Shown here: in pieces, positions 50,839 to 59,817 of the stretch
How positions within the stretch are numbered: position 1 is the first letter of the stretch
Layout of the letters: every line of letters starts with the position of its first letter
Source: WYZ-LMO2 sp038731605
GTDB lineage: Archaea > Halobacteriota > Archaeoglobi > Archaeoglobales > Archaeoglobaceae
Assembly (NCBI GenBank): GCA_038731605.1
Contig: JAVYQP010000001.1
Coordinates: 1-64,000 of the forward strand
Length of the DNA: 64,000 nucleotides
Reading direction: 5' to 3'
Notes under the pieces: model-generated
Seen by the model: the letters and a program-made list of their open reading frames with translations, nothing else
Told to the model about the DNA's origin: nothing
Databases searched by the model: none
Program-made: the position numbers and the translations under genes

Positions 50839-50913
50839 TGCTCCGGCCGGGATTTGAACCCGGGGCACAGGCTCGAAAGGCCTGGATGTTTGACCGGGCT
50901 ACACCACCGGAGC
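50839..50913 (-). tRNA. tRNA-Glu (anticodon TTC)
   Basis: On the minus strand GCTCCGG opens the acceptor stem, and CCGGAGC with discriminator A closes it. The anticodon stem CAGGC/GCCTG holds loop CTTTCGA with anticodon TTC. The T arm is CGGGTTCAAATCCCG. No CCA is encoded. It is 75 bases and forms a normal cloverleaf. Confidence 0.93.
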
Positions 50914-50956
50914 TCATCAAAGAGTTCTGCGAGGATATAAATCACTTTCGCTTAAA

Positions 50957-51910
50957 TCATTTCTTAAGAACGTAAATTCTCCTCGTTAGCGACCCGTGGA
51001 CTCTCTGCTCGATTTTCGCAACCAACCGCATCGGGAACTCTTCGATTTCGAGATTTGTCACGATCACAGCTCTTCGACCCTTCTTTAGAACCCTCTCGAT
51101 CTCCGCAAGGCTCTTCTCGTAGAGGTCATCACCCACCGCTTTCCTCGTCGCCTTGAAGTAAGGAAAGTCGGTTACTACTCCGTCGAAGGATTCGCTTTTG
51201 AACGGCATTTCCCTTGCGTCGCCTTGCAGAACGTTCTCCTTTAAGCGCATGAACCGTAGATTCTTTCTGCAACCCTCCACGATATCGCGATAGTAGTCCA
51301 TCCCGCAGAAATCTAAGCCGATGAGCCCGAGCTCGATAAGAAAGGATCCGGTTCCACACATCGGATCGAGAACTATGCCCTTCTTAACCGAAGCCAAATT
51401 CACGATAGCCCTCGAGAGCTTTGGGAGCGTAACGATTGGCATGAAAAATGGGCGGAGGTTTGGTTTTCTCATCGAGAACTGCTTCTTGTCTTGTTTAAAC
51501 CTTAAAAGTCCGACGTAGCATCTTTTCGGCGTTACGTATACTCTAACGACTTCATCAGGGTTTTTGAGATCAACTCTTGCGCCTTTCTTCCACAAGATTG
51601 CCCCAAGCCTTCGCTCGAGCTCGTTGTCAACCCTTACGCCTATTCCGCTCACACGAACGCAAAAACTGCGTGAAATCTCGATCTCAGAGAAAACCTTTTC
51701 CAGTTCGCTGAAGTCGCAAGTCTCAAGCAATTCTATCGCTTCATGAGAAAAAGCGAGCCTTTGGAAAAAACTCTCGCCTTCAAAGTCTATCGTAAGGACC
51801 CTTTCATCGAGATCGTAGCCCTTTATGTTCCCGAAAGCCTCCGCAACGCTCAGGACTTCAAAGACTGCGAGTTCAACGTTCTCTCCAGAAAGGAGGAAGG
51901 AGAACTTCAT
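50957..51910 (-). CDS. tRNA (guanine(10)-N2)-methyltransferase-like protein
   Basis: A 317-residue THUMP-type methyltransferase. The first about 150 residues give the THUMP-like RNA-binding region (SRSFCVRVSGIGVRV). The Rossmann methyltransferase domain has the SAM motif VLDPMCGTGSFLIELGL and GMDYYRDIVEGC. Where Trm-G10 and related enzymes usually show DPPY, this protein reads TDFPYF, an unusual variant at the catalytic motif IV. It overlaps srp19 by 4 bases, and tRNA-Glu follows. Confidence 0.83.
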   Translation of the reverse strand: MKFSFLLSGENVELAVFEVLSVAEAFGNIKGYDLDERVLTIDFEGESFFQRLAFSHEAIELLETCDFSELEKVFSEIEISRSFCVRVSGIGVRVDNELERRLGAILWKKGARVDLKNPDEVVRVYVTPKRCYVGLLRFKQDKKQFSMRKPNLRPFFMPIVTLPKLSRAIVNLASVKKGIVLDPMCGTGSFLIELGLIGLDFCGMDYYRDIVEGCRKNLRFMRLKENVLQGDAREMPFKSESFDGVVTDFPYFKATRKAVGDDLYEKSLAEIERVLKKGRRAVIVTNLEIEEFPMRLVAKIEQRVHGSLTRRIYVLKK

Positions 51911-52176
51911 TTCTTCTTTCTCTGCCTGATCTCCATTATCTTCTTCGCGATCTCGATCATGAGCTTTTTATCTCCATTCTTTATAAAAACTCTCCCGCCT
52001 TCTTCCCACCAGCACCTCGGATACTTCTTGTTCTCGGCTTCAAATTCCAATCCCAACTCCTTGCAAGCTTGAACCAACTCGCTGAAGCGAACATTCGGAA
52101 CTGCAAACCTCTTTGGTATCTTCCTACCTTCAGCTCTCGTTTTCTTTGCTTCGAGATTCGCCACCCAGATCCTCAT
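51907..52176 (-). CDS. srp19: signal recognition particle subunit SRP19
   Basis: An 89-residue SRP19 with EGRKIPKRFAVPN, an ELVQACKELGLE helix, KKYPRCWWEEGGRVFI, and a lysine-rich tail. It binds the SRP RNA tips and helps SRP54 assembly. It begins 1 base after the CBS-ParB gene in the operon direction and overlaps the methyltransferase. Confidence 0.9.
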   Translation of the reverse strand: MRIWVANLEAKKTRAEGRKIPKRFAVPNVRFSELVQACKELGLEFEAENKKYPRCWWEEGGRVFIKNGDKKLMIEIAKKIMEIRQRKKK

Positions 52177-52177
52177 A

Positions 52178-52957
52178 CTATCCCATGTTCCTAAAGGTTA
52201 TCTCAACAAGCGGATGCGGAACGTCTTCGATTATCTCCACATCCCTTAGCGAGTTCAAACCCTTCTTCTTCGCCATCTTCTCGATTCCAAGCTCCACGTT
52301 TCCATCGACGCAGATTAAATACGCATCAAGTTCCTCGATTCCGAGCTTCATCGCAGCCACCGCTCTATGATGCCCATCGACAAGGAAGTATCGGGAATCC
52401 TTTTTTATCACTATCACCGGCTCCGCAAGTCCACGCTTTATCTCGTGTATTCTCCCACGAAGCTCGTCTGCGTAGACTTTGCTCTGTGTCGGAATTAGCT
52501 TAGAAACCTCTACTTTACCACGCTCAACGCTCACTTTTACGCCGTGGACTTTTTCAAGCGTCTTCTTCAGCTTCTCAACCTTCGAAGGATCAACTCTTTC
52601 GATCTGGCTTCTTATGACGTCTGCGTTGGATATGATCCCGATGATCCTGTTCGAATCGTCGACGACTGGGAGCTTTGAGTGTCCAGTCCTGAACATAACC
52701 CTTGCGACGTCACGGAGATCCATGAACTCTCTGGCAACGTATAACTGCTTCGACATCACATCCCTTATCTTTGTCTCCGGCTTTGCGCCAACGATGTCGA
52801 CTGCGGAAACATAACCAACAAGCTTTCTCTCAGAATCAACAACGGGAAAGCTGTCGTGACCAGTTTTCTTTATGAGCTCGATCGCATCCGCTACTGTCGC
52901 TTCAGGGCTTAGCGTGTAGACGTTCCTCGTCATGTAGTCTACGACTCGAATCTTCAT
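52178..52957 (-). CDS. CBS-pair protein with ParB/sulfiredoxin-like C-terminal domain
   Basis: A 259-residue protein with a pair of CBS domains (residues about 1-125: VVDYMTRNVYTLSPEATVADA, RDVMSKQLYVAREFMDLRD) that usually bind adenosyl nucleotides. The C-terminal ParB/Srx-like domain follows (EPVIVIKKDSRYFLVDGHHR, with the D-G-H-H-R loop). ATG 52957 overlaps the purQ stop (ATGA). Regulation by AMP/ATP and a phosphotransfer or nucleotide activity is possible; no substrate is known. Confidence 0.83.
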   Translation of the reverse strand: MKIRVVDYMTRNVYTLSPEATVADAIELIKKTGHDSFPVVDSERKLVGYVSAVDIVGAKPETKIRDVMSKQLYVAREFMDLRDVARVMFRTGHSKLPVVDDSNRIIGIISNADVIRSQIERVDPSKVEKLKKTLEKVHGVKVSVERGKVEVSKLIPTQSKVYADELRGRIHEIKRGLAEPVIVIKKDSRYFLVDGHHRAVAAMKLGIEELDAYLICVDGNVELGIEKMAKKKGLNSLRDVEIIEDVPHPLVEITFRNMG

Positions 52958-53760
52958 AACTTCTCCAAGTAATCGACGACGTTCTTGAAGATAAAGTATC
53001 CGTCCCCGAAGCTTCGATTTCTGTGGTCGAAAGTCACCCTCTCGGGGTGTGGCATCATGCCGAGAACTGTGTGCGTTGCGTTGCAGATCCCAGCGATGTT
53101 GTAGATGCTTCCATTTGGGTTCCATGGGTAGCCAGCGTAGTTGCCCTTTTCGTCGACGTATCTGAAAACGATTTGCTCGTTCTCTATGAGCCTTTCAAGG
53201 AACTCGTCTTCACGCTCCTTCGGGAAAACAACCTTCCCTTCCGCATGCGCAACCGGGATTCTTAAGATCTCCTTCCCAACGTTCTTCGTGAAAACGCACT
53301 TCTTGCTCTCAACCTTGAGCAACGTGTGCCTGCATTCGAATCTTCCGGAGTCGTTTATTGCGAGAGCCATCTCTGGTTCATCTGAGATCGGCTTATCCTC
53401 GTCGAACCCCGGCAGAGCTCCGAGCTCTGCTAAGATCTGGAATCCATTGCAGATCCCGAGAATAGGGTAACCAGCTTTTATAAATTCTTCGAGATCTTTT
53501 CTCAGAACACTCTTAACCCTTGCGGAAAAAATCGCTCCAGCTCTAACGTAATCTCCAGCCGAGAATCCACCTGGAAAAACGATGCAATGATAGTCGAAAA
53601 TGCTCCTTTGCTCCTCGAACCTTATCATGTCGCTGTAGAACTGCTTTAGGTGAACGATCTCAGCCTTAACGCCGAGGCTCTCGAATGCCATCGCAGTCTC
53701 GTCTTCGCAGTTCGTCCCCTCGATCCTGAGCACTGCAACCCTGATCTCCTCTCTATCCAT
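52954..53760 (-). CDS. purQ: phosphoribosylformylglycinamidine synthase, glutaminase subunit
   Basis: A 268-residue class I glutamine amidotransferase. The catalytic cysteine is in LGICNGFQILAELG, and a late MMPHPERVTF provides the H/E. It supplies ammonia to PurL in purine synthesis. It overlaps the CBS-ParB gene. The PurL and PurS partners are not in the window. Confidence 0.94.
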   Translation of the reverse strand: MDREEIRVAVLRIEGTNCEDETAMAFESLGVKAEIVHLKQFYSDMIRFEEQRSIFDYHCIVFPGGFSAGDYVRAGAIFSARVKSVLRKDLEEFIKAGYPILGICNGFQILAELGALPGFDEDKPISDEPEMALAINDSGRFECRHTLLKVESKKCVFTKNVGKEILRIPVAHAEGKVVFPKEREDEFLERLIENEQIVFRYVDEKGNYAGYPWNPNGSIYNIAGICNATHTVLGMMPHPERVTFDHRNRSFGDGYFIFKNVVDYLEKL

Positions 53761-53796
53761 GTCCAGAGTTCACGTTGAATATTAGAACTTTGCTCA

Positions 53797-54678
53797 TCAG
53801 AAGAACCAGCTCCTTGGAAAAACAACCTTCGTTGGATTCCTGCGGATGAACTCTAAGAACTTTTCGAGAGCAACCTTGTCGACTCTTTCGTCAAGCACTG
53901 TCTTCCCTTTGCGATGGATTTCCCTCCCGTAGACCCAAAGGATGTCGTCGAGAACATCTGCCTCAATCCCAGAAGCTTCGGAAAGCGCATTCAACGCCTT
54001 CGAAACCTCTTTCCTCAGCTCGTAACTCTCCTCCTCGCTTAGGACTTCGCTCCTTCTTATCTTTCTCAGAATCTCCTCACCCGGGCGAACGACCTCAGCG
54101 GACAAAGCCAATTCAACGAGGACACTATCAACGGGGAATTCGAGCTTCCCCCTTACAAAACCCTGTCTTTTCAGGATTTTTAGGAGAAGGTAGCTCTTCT
54201 TCTTCAGCGGATCCTCGTAGGCTCTGAACTTCTTTAGCTCTTCGATCACCTTCCCAGCTGAAAACTCCGCAGTGCGGAGAACATTCATGAAATCGCCATC
54301 GTGATACCTCAGCAGTTTTTCAGCGCAGTCTTTGAGCAAAAAAGCTCTCTCTTCAGGATTCGCAACAGATTTGCCTTGGAAACTGAAAATGCTTTTCACA
54401 TCCGAAATCTTTACACCAACGAGGTTCTTTGCGGTGAAGAAATCATTCACTTCCTTCTGCTTCCTTCTTGCGAGATAGAAAAGCAAATCTGAACCCCTAT
54501 ATTTCCAGTCGATTTCAAAACCAGTTTTGTGGTCGATTGCGACCATGAAGAAAACGTAGTTTGGATAAATATATTCGTCGACTTCAGGGAATAGCTCGGG
54601 GTTGTCGAAGGAGATCGGGGAGTATTTGAGCTCCTTTAGTATATTGGCGAGCTCTCGCAGTCTTTCCTCGTTTATCAC
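53797..54678 (-). CDS. uncharacterised protein, possibly queuosine-salvage (DUF2419)-like
   Basis: A 293-residue helical protein. EYIYPNYVFFMVAIDHKTGFEIDWKYRG, VKISDVKSIF and RAYEDPLKKKSYLLLKILKRQG follow the pattern of queuosine-salvage and HhH-glycosylase-like proteins, including a helix-hairpin-helix-type middle and acidic active-site candidates (D-P-L). The match is partial, so the assignment is tentative. It lies 36 bases upstream of purQ on the same strand. Confidence 0.5.
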   Translation of the reverse strand: MINEERLRELANILKELKYSPISFDNPELFPEVDEYIYPNYVFFMVAIDHKTGFEIDWKYRGSDLLFYLARRKQKEVNDFFTAKNLVGVKISDVKSIFSFQGKSVANPEERAFLLKDCAEKLLRYHDGDFMNVLRTAEFSAGKVIEELKKFRAYEDPLKKKSYLLLKILKRQGFVRGKLEFPVDSVLVELALSAEVVRPGEEILRKIRRSEVLSEEESYELRKEVSKALNALSEASGIEADVLDDILWVYGREIHRKGKTVLDERVDKVALEKFLEFIRRNPTKVVFPRSWFF

Positions 54679-54782
54679 ATCCTTAGTTCTCGCTCTGCAT
54701 TAAAATCTCAGGGATTGTGAATCGTTACTTCAGCGCTTAAGAATATTGGAAAATTTTAAATTTCTTGTTGAAAAACTACTGT

Positions 54783-55967
54783 ATGCGATTCATTGCGATA
54801 CTGGTAGCGTTGGCAATTCTGATCGCTCCAGCCTTAGCCTTAGAGACTTTGTCGAGCAAACACTTCAGCGTGGAATACGCTGTAACTCCAGAGGAAGAGT
54901 GTTTCACCGGCGGGGAAAAGATAAGCGTGGAATACAAGATTTTGCCAAAGTATCCCGAGTATAGAATCCTTCTTGGTGGAGATGCGCCTGGTGAGGATAG
55001 AGCGAGGGATTATACGTTTAGCACCGAGCTAAGCGACACTTCTTGGAAACTCGTCGTTAACTACTACAAGGGCGGTACAAGAGATGAGGGAGGAATTGGA
55101 AAAAAAGCTTCGATCAAAGCCTGGTATTTTAGTGTCGAAGGGGAAGAAAGAGGAATCGAGAAAATAACGGCGAATCTCACCGCAATAGTTCCGGTTTGTG
55201 GCGTTAGGCTCTGCAACCTCACGGCGATTGAGGCAACTTGTAAAGATTGCGAAAAAGATGCCCTCCCAGAAGTAAAGGTCTGTGTTGCGAACGAAAATGT
55301 GTTCAAGAACGACATAAAGTCCTTGAGAGCGAGGATGAGCGAGCTTGAGCAGAAGCTAAAGGCTGAGAACCTTTACAGCGAGGAGGACTTCAAAAATGTC
55401 AAGAGCATAATAGACTCTGCGGAGTCGTATTTAATAGCCAGGAAGTTCTTGGATGCGAATGCTAAGCTCGTAGAGGCAAACAATTCGCTGAACCAGCTTG
55501 CAGATTTGACAAACAAGAAGATAGCAGAAAGCCTATACTCCGATGTTGACTCAAAGCTCTCCGAAATTCAAAAAATGCTCCTGAATTCTTCGGTCTTGCT
55601 CGAAAAACTGAAAGCCCACAGCAACTACACGCAGTTTTTGCTCGAGCAAAAAACGCTCGAGAACGAGTTCAGCAGTCTTAAGGACTCGATGAAGAGCGTT
55701 GCCTCCTTAATGGACAAGAAAGAGTTCACGAACGCAATAGAGACTCTGAAGAAGATAGAGGCGAACGCAACTTCTTTGAACGCAAAGCTTGCAAACTTCA
55801 CCTCTTTGCTGAACTCCGAGGCAGAAAAACTCCAAACCTCGTGGATTCAACTCCCGAGTCTATCGCTGTCTCACATCGCCATAATTGTGGCAGTGATCGT
55901 AGCAATTGTGGCGTCTCTCCTGGGATTGAAGTTCAGGAGAAGGAGAAAGTGGGACGAACTCCGCTGA
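54783..55967 (+). CDS. exported coiled-coil surface protein, membrane-anchored
   Basis: A 394-residue protein with a signal peptide (MRFIAILVALAILIAPALA) and a beta-rich extracellular domain with cysteine pairs (EECFTGGEKISV, VCGVRLC, ATCKDCEKDALPEVKVC). A long helical, coiled-coil region (about 190-345) with many N-x-S/T sequons follows, then a C-terminal membrane helix (IAIIVAVIVAIVASLLGL) and basic tail RRRRK. The ATG at 54783 is about 25 bases after a TTTTAAATTT element, so the start is probably leaderless. The function is unknown; it may be a surface stalk. Confidence 0.72.
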   Translation: MRFIAILVALAILIAPALALETLSSKHFSVEYAVTPEEECFTGGEKISVEYKILPKYPEYRILLGGDAPGEDRARDYTFSTELSDTSWKLVVNYYKGGTRDEGGIGKKASIKAWYFSVEGEERGIEKITANLTAIVPVCGVRLCNLTAIEATCKDCEKDALPEVKVCVANENVFKNDIKSLRARMSELEQKLKAENLYSEEDFKNVKSIIDSAESYLIARKFLDANAKLVEANNSLNQLADLTNKKIAESLYSDVDSKLSEIQKMLLNSSVLLEKLKAHSNYTQFLLEQKTLENEFSSLKDSMKSVASLMDKKEFTNAIETLKKIEANATSLNAKLANFTSLLNSEAEKLQTSWIQLPSLSLSHIAIIVAVIVAIVASLLGLKFRRRRKWDELR

Positions 55968-56072
55968 AAATTTTTAATCTTAGCGCCAAGGATCTTTAAG
56001 ACTCGAAAGCGAAAAATACCTGGGCAATCTTTTTTTGGAAAAATAAAGCCACCAAACCCTTTTTAGAAAAAA

Positions 56073-56145
56073 CGCCGCCGGCAGGATTCGAACCTGCGAC
56101 CAATGGCTTAACAGGCCACCGCTCCACCAGCTGAGCTACGGCGGC
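56073..56145 (-). tRNA. tRNA-Asn (anticodon GTT)
   Basis: The minus strand gives GCCGCCG...CGGCGGC with discriminator G. The anticodon loop CTGTTAA sits in stem TGGC/GCCA and has anticodon GTT. The T arm is GCAGGTTCGAATCCTGC. It is 73 bases, with no encoded CCA. Confidence 0.93.
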
Positions 56146-56279
56146 TCGAACTTTTTTGGCTTTCTCGATATTTAAGCTTTTCAATGTTCACCTCTTCGCA
56201 TGGAGCTCTTGAACGATTAAATTCTTTGAAATAACCGCAACATTCATAAGTCTGTTTACAAGTTGGAAGCTGAAAACCT

Positions 56280-56361
56280 GCGGGGGTTGCCGAGCGGAAA
56301 AGGCGCTGGATTTAGGGTCCAGTCCCGTAGGGGTTCGAGGGTTCGAATCCCTCCCCCCGCA
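56280..56361 (+). tRNA. tRNA-Leu (anticodon TAG)
   Basis: A class II tRNA with GCGGGGG and CCCCCGC acceptor stem, discriminator A, anticodon stem CTGGA/TCCAG with loop TTTAGGG (anticodon TAG), and a variable arm (TCCCGTAGGGG) before the T arm GAGGGTTCGAATCCCTC. It is 82 bases, with no encoded CCA. Confidence 0.93.
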
Positions 56362-56421
56362 TAGTTTGCGAAAAGCAAAGCTCGCAAGTTTTAAATATTA
56401 AAAAATGATAAGAAAGATATC

Positions 56422-57066
56422 ATGGGGATTGGTAGAGATGTCCTAAAGTTGCTGAAGTTTTTCGCCAACGGGGCTTTAAGATTTTTAGCGCTGTCGCTCG
56501 TCACTCTTGTAAAAGTCTCGAAATTTATTGCGAGAGCTTTTGAGGATCCGGGAAGTGGAGTCAGCTATTTTGAAGAAGACGCAAAGTCTCAGAGATCAAG
56601 AATCCGTGTCGGTGATATCGAGGGCATAATAGGATTTGGGGAAATAGGGAGGATGAGGAGAGAGATCCGGGGCGAAATAAAGAGAATCAGGATGGAGCTC
56701 GAGGGATTGAGAGATCTGGTGACTGTATCGCCGGAGCTATATTCAGTTCCAGATTTTTACCACAGCGGAGTGGAAAATTGGAATGGCGAATTCCAGAGGT
56801 TCAAAGGGAAAAAGTCGAAAAAGCGGAAAAGGGGAGGTAGTGAAGTAAAGAGCAAGAAGCCCAAGAAGCTAAAAAAGCACGACTTCTATGACTACCGCCC
56901 AGTGGAGGTCTACTGTAAACCAAACTATACATTCGAATTCACAGGTTTTGAAGGGGAAAGGAGGCGCAGGACAAAGAAAAAGAAGTCCAACAAGAAAAAT
57001 TACAGAAAAAGGCAAGGGAGGAGAAACTATGGTTACTGGGATCCTTTTGCTTGGGATTATGCGTGA
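56422..57066 (+). CDS. orphan, strongly basic protein
   Basis: A 214-residue protein not recognised. An N-terminal amphipathic, partly hydrophobic stretch (KLLKFFANGALRFLALSLVTLVKVSKFIARAF without a clear signal cleavage) is followed by a mixed middle. Two very basic clusters come next (KGKKSKKRKRGG, KKPKKLKKH and RRRRTKKKKSNKKNYRKRQGRR) and an aromatic end (YGYWDPFAWDY). It could bind nucleic acid or acidic lipids. It stands alone between tRNA-Leu and a thiamine-binding-like gene. Low similarity to anything known suggests a lineage-specific gene. Confidence 0.55.
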   Translation: MGIGRDVLKLLKFFANGALRFLALSLVTLVKVSKFIARAFEDPGSGVSYFEEDAKSQRSRIRVGDIEGIIGFGEIGRMRREIRGEIKRIRMELEGLRDLVTVSPELYSVPDFYHSGVENWNGEFQRFKGKKSKKRKRGGSEVKSKKPKKLKKHDFYDYRPVEVYCKPNYTFEFTGFEGERRRRTKKKKSNKKNYRKRQGRRNYGYWDPFAWDYA

Positions 57067-57159
57067 TTTTTGGCGAATTCCGCTTATTTGTTTAATACGG
57101 TTGAGATTACATTCGTGGCAATCAAAGCACAGTTATAAATCTCGAGAACCACTAAATCC

Positions 57160-57447
57160 ATGATCGTCGCAGACGTTTCGATAATCCCGATAGGCGTTGG
57201 CGAAAGTCTTTCGAAATACGTGAAGAAAGCGGTTGAAGAGCTAAGGAATTCCGGGCTCAGAGTTGAAGTTGGGGCAATGTCCACGGTTTTGGAAGCTAAG
57301 AGTTTGGATGAAATCTTCGAAGCGGTTAAGAAAGCAAGGGAAGCGGTTTTTGAAATGGGTGCGGGGAGAGTATACACGATCATAAGGATAGACGAGAGAA
57401 GGGATAAGGAGCTGAGCATAGAGAGCAAAGTTTCGAAGGTGAAGTGA
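57160..57447 (+). CDS. MTH1187-family thiamine-binding-like protein
   Basis: A 95-residue protein of the MTH1187/UPF0045 family: VADVSIIPIGVGESLSKYVKKA, LRVEVGAMSTVLEA, RVYTIIRIDERRDKE. It has a ferredoxin-like fold; related proteins bind thiamine or form small oligomers. A TATA-like AGTTATAAAT lies about 25 bases before the ATG, so it is leaderless. Confidence 0.85.
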   Translation: MIVADVSIIPIGVGESLSKYVKKAVEELRNSGLRVEVGAMSTVLEAKSLDEIFEAVKKAREAVFEMGAGRVYTIIRIDERRDKELSIESKVSKVK

Positions 57448-57477
57448 GCACTTATAAAAAATCGAAGCCGAAGGAAC

Positions 57478-57520
57478 GTTCGCTGAGCTAAACGGTGCTA
57501 AACCGCCCAGCAGAGCTCAA
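57478..57520 (+). other. structured intergenic segment, possible small RNA
   Basis: The 123-base spacer between the MTH1187-like gene and katG has a TATA-like TTATAAAA at 57453-57460 and then a GC-richer stretch. CGGT and ACCG can pair round GCTAA, enclosed by GCTG and CAGC. A T-run (TTTTTT near 57530) follows. It could be a small RNA or merely a terminator region for the two converging genes. Confidence 0.25.
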
Positions 57521-57570
57521 TAAACCCTTTTTTGAGAGCTTTTTCAAAAAATTGTAGAGTTTGTGATTTG

Positions 57571-59769
57571 TCAAAAAATCCCCGCAGTGAGCTTCCTGTA
57601 AAGCTCACGGTTGTTCCTCCAGATGTCGTAGCGGTCTAAGTGCATGATCTTCGCCCAGACTGCGACGAAGTCCCTCACGAACTTCTCTCTCCCATCTAAG
57701 GATGCGTAGACTTCACAAACCGCTCTGAGCTCCTCGTGGTGACCAAAGATAAGATCGAATCTCGTCGCTCTCCACCTAAGTTCTCCCGTCTTCCTATCGT
57801 AACCCTCGTAGAGATAGCTGAACTCATCCGCTCGTCTCCACTCGGTAGCCATGTCGAGCAAGTTCACAAAGAAGTCGTTGCTAAGAACTCCCGGCTTTTT
57901 TGTTAGAACTCCGAGGTCGCTGTAGTTGTAAACCGCTCCAATTGCCCTTATCCCACCGAAAAGGGCTACGAGCTCTGGAACGCTCAGCCTTAAAAGCTGT
58001 GCCTTATCAACGAGGAGTTCTTCAACTCTAACCCTCTGATTTATCTTCGGATCCTTCACGTAGTTCCTGAACCCACAAGCGATCGGCTCTAAGGCAGACC
58101 AAAATTCCACATCGGTTTGCTCTTGCAACGCATCAACTCTCCCGGGAGCGAATGGGATCTTCACTTCAAATCCAGCGTCCTTAGCAGATTTTTCAATCGC
58201 CGCATTTCCACCGATGACTATCAAGTCCGCTATGGAGACCTTTTTCCTCTCCTTCTCTTTTCTCGCATCAAACTCAGCCTTGATCCTCTCGTAAACCGCA
58301 ATCACTTTTTCCAAGTCCTTTGGATGATTCACTTCCCAGTTCTTGAGCGGTAGAAGCCTTATCCTTGCTCCATTGGCTCCACCTTTCCTGTCTGAGTCCC
58401 TATAAGTTATTGCAGAGGACAGCGCTGTGTATACGAGCTGTTGAACGCTGAGTCCAGAGCTGAGGATCTCTCTTTTTAGCTCCTCGACATCTCTTTCGTC
58501 GATCAACTCGTAATCTCGTGCGGGCAGTGGGTCTTGCCATATGAAAGTCTCCTTCGGCACATCCTTGCCGAGGTAGCAGTCCTTTGGACCCAAATCACGG
58601 TGGATTAGCTTGAACCAAGCTCTTGCAAACGCCTCTTCAAACTCCTTTGGGTTCTCCAAGAATCTCTTTGCGATCTTCGAATAAACTGGGTCGAACCTCA
58701 ACGCTAAGTCAGAGGTGAGCATCATCGGTGGGTGCTTCTTGCTTGGATCATGCGCATCTGGGATTATCGCTGGAGCATCCTTTGCAACCCACTGGTATTT
58801 TCCCGCAGGGCTCTTTGTAAGCTCCCACTCGTGTTTGAACAGGAGATGCAGATATTGGATCCCAAACTTCGTTGGCGTTGGGCTCCAAGTGAGTTCGAAG
58901 CCTGATGTAAAGGTGTCTGGACCTTTTCCGCTTTTGTAGTTGAACTTCCACCCCAAGCCCTGTTGTTCTATCGGCGAAGAGCTTGGATCTGGTCCGAGAA
59001 ACGTGTTTGGCGCTGCGCCATGGCATTTACCAAACGCATGTCCACCAGCGATCAAGGCTACAGTCTCTTCATCGTTCATCCCCATTCTGCTAAAGGCAAT
59101 CCTTATTTGCTTCGCAGACTCAACTGGATCTGGATTGCCCTCGGGACCTTCTGGATTCACGTAAATTAGCCCCATCTCAGTCGCTGCGAAAGGTCTCTCG
59201 AGTTCTCCTTCCTTAAAGCGTTCTTTTCCTGAGAGCATTTCAATCTCCGGTCCCCAGTCTGCGCTTTCGTCGGGTTCCCAGATGTCCTCTCTACCGCCCG
59301 CAAAACCGATCGTTTTTACGCCCATCGATTCTAAAGCAACGTTTCCAGCCAAAACAATCAAATCAGCCCAAGAAATCTTTCTTCCATACTTCTGCTTTAT
59401 CGGCCAAAGTAAACGAATAGCCTTGTCGAGGTTGATGTTGTCAGGCCAGTTGATCCTCGGCGGAAATCTGATCTCTCCAGCTCTTGCTCCACCCCTACCG
59501 TCGAAAATCCTGTAACTCCCGGCGCTGTGCCAGGCTAAACGGATGAACAGCGGACCATAGTGACCGAAATCAGCGGGCCACCAGTCCTGGGACTTCGTCA
59601 TAAGCTCTCTCAGATCCCTCTTTACCGCCTCAAGATCGAGGCTCTCGAACTCCTTCGCATAGTCAAAATCCGAGCCGTAAGGGTTGCTTTTTGGGCAATT
59701 TTGCCTCAAAACCTTCAAGTTTAACCTCTCCGGCCACCAATCGGTAATCCACCTCTTCCTCCTTTCCAC
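57571..59769 (-). CDS. katG: catalase-peroxidase
   Basis: A 732-residue bifunctional haem enzyme. The distal RLAWHSAGSYR (R-W-H triad), the YVNPEGPEGNPDP region with the Tyr of the Met-Tyr-Trp adduct, and the proximal haem-ligand region ALIAGGHAFGKCHGAAP are present. The second domain ends normally. It removes hydrogen peroxide. It starts at GTG 59769 after GGGTGG. It is divergent from a Fur-like gene with a perfect palindrome in between, matching the arrangement known in A. fulgidus. Confidence 0.96.
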   Translation of the reverse strand: MERRKRWITDWWPERLNLKVLRQNCPKSNPYGSDFDYAKEFESLDLEAVKRDLRELMTKSQDWWPADFGHYGPLFIRLAWHSAGSYRIFDGRGGARAGEIRFPPRINWPDNINLDKAIRLLWPIKQKYGRKISWADLIVLAGNVALESMGVKTIGFAGGREDIWEPDESADWGPEIEMLSGKERFKEGELERPFAATEMGLIYVNPEGPEGNPDPVESAKQIRIAFSRMGMNDEETVALIAGGHAFGKCHGAAPNTFLGPDPSSSPIEQQGLGWKFNYKSGKGPDTFTSGFELTWSPTPTKFGIQYLHLLFKHEWELTKSPAGKYQWVAKDAPAIIPDAHDPSKKHPPMMLTSDLALRFDPVYSKIAKRFLENPKEFEEAFARAWFKLIHRDLGPKDCYLGKDVPKETFIWQDPLPARDYELIDERDVEELKREILSSGLSVQQLVYTALSSAITYRDSDRKGGANGARIRLLPLKNWEVNHPKDLEKVIAVYERIKAEFDARKEKERKKVSIADLIVIGGNAAIEKSAKDAGFEVKIPFAPGRVDALQEQTDVEFWSALEPIACGFRNYVKDPKINQRVRVEELLVDKAQLLRLSVPELVALFGGIRAIGAVYNYSDLGVLTKKPGVLSNDFFVNLLDMATEWRRADEFSYLYEGYDRKTGELRWRATRFDLIFGHHEELRAVCEVYASLDGREKFVRDFVAVWAKIMHLDRYDIWRNNRELYRKLTAGIF

Positions 59770-59817
59770 AAAACCACCCTAAGAACGATGAATCCTTAGA
59801 ATTTAAAAAAGTTTCGA

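Noticed and set aside
52958..53125. 56-codon extension of the CBS-ParB protein
   Set aside because: It is the shadow of purQ; the ATGA overlap at 52957 is the natural start.
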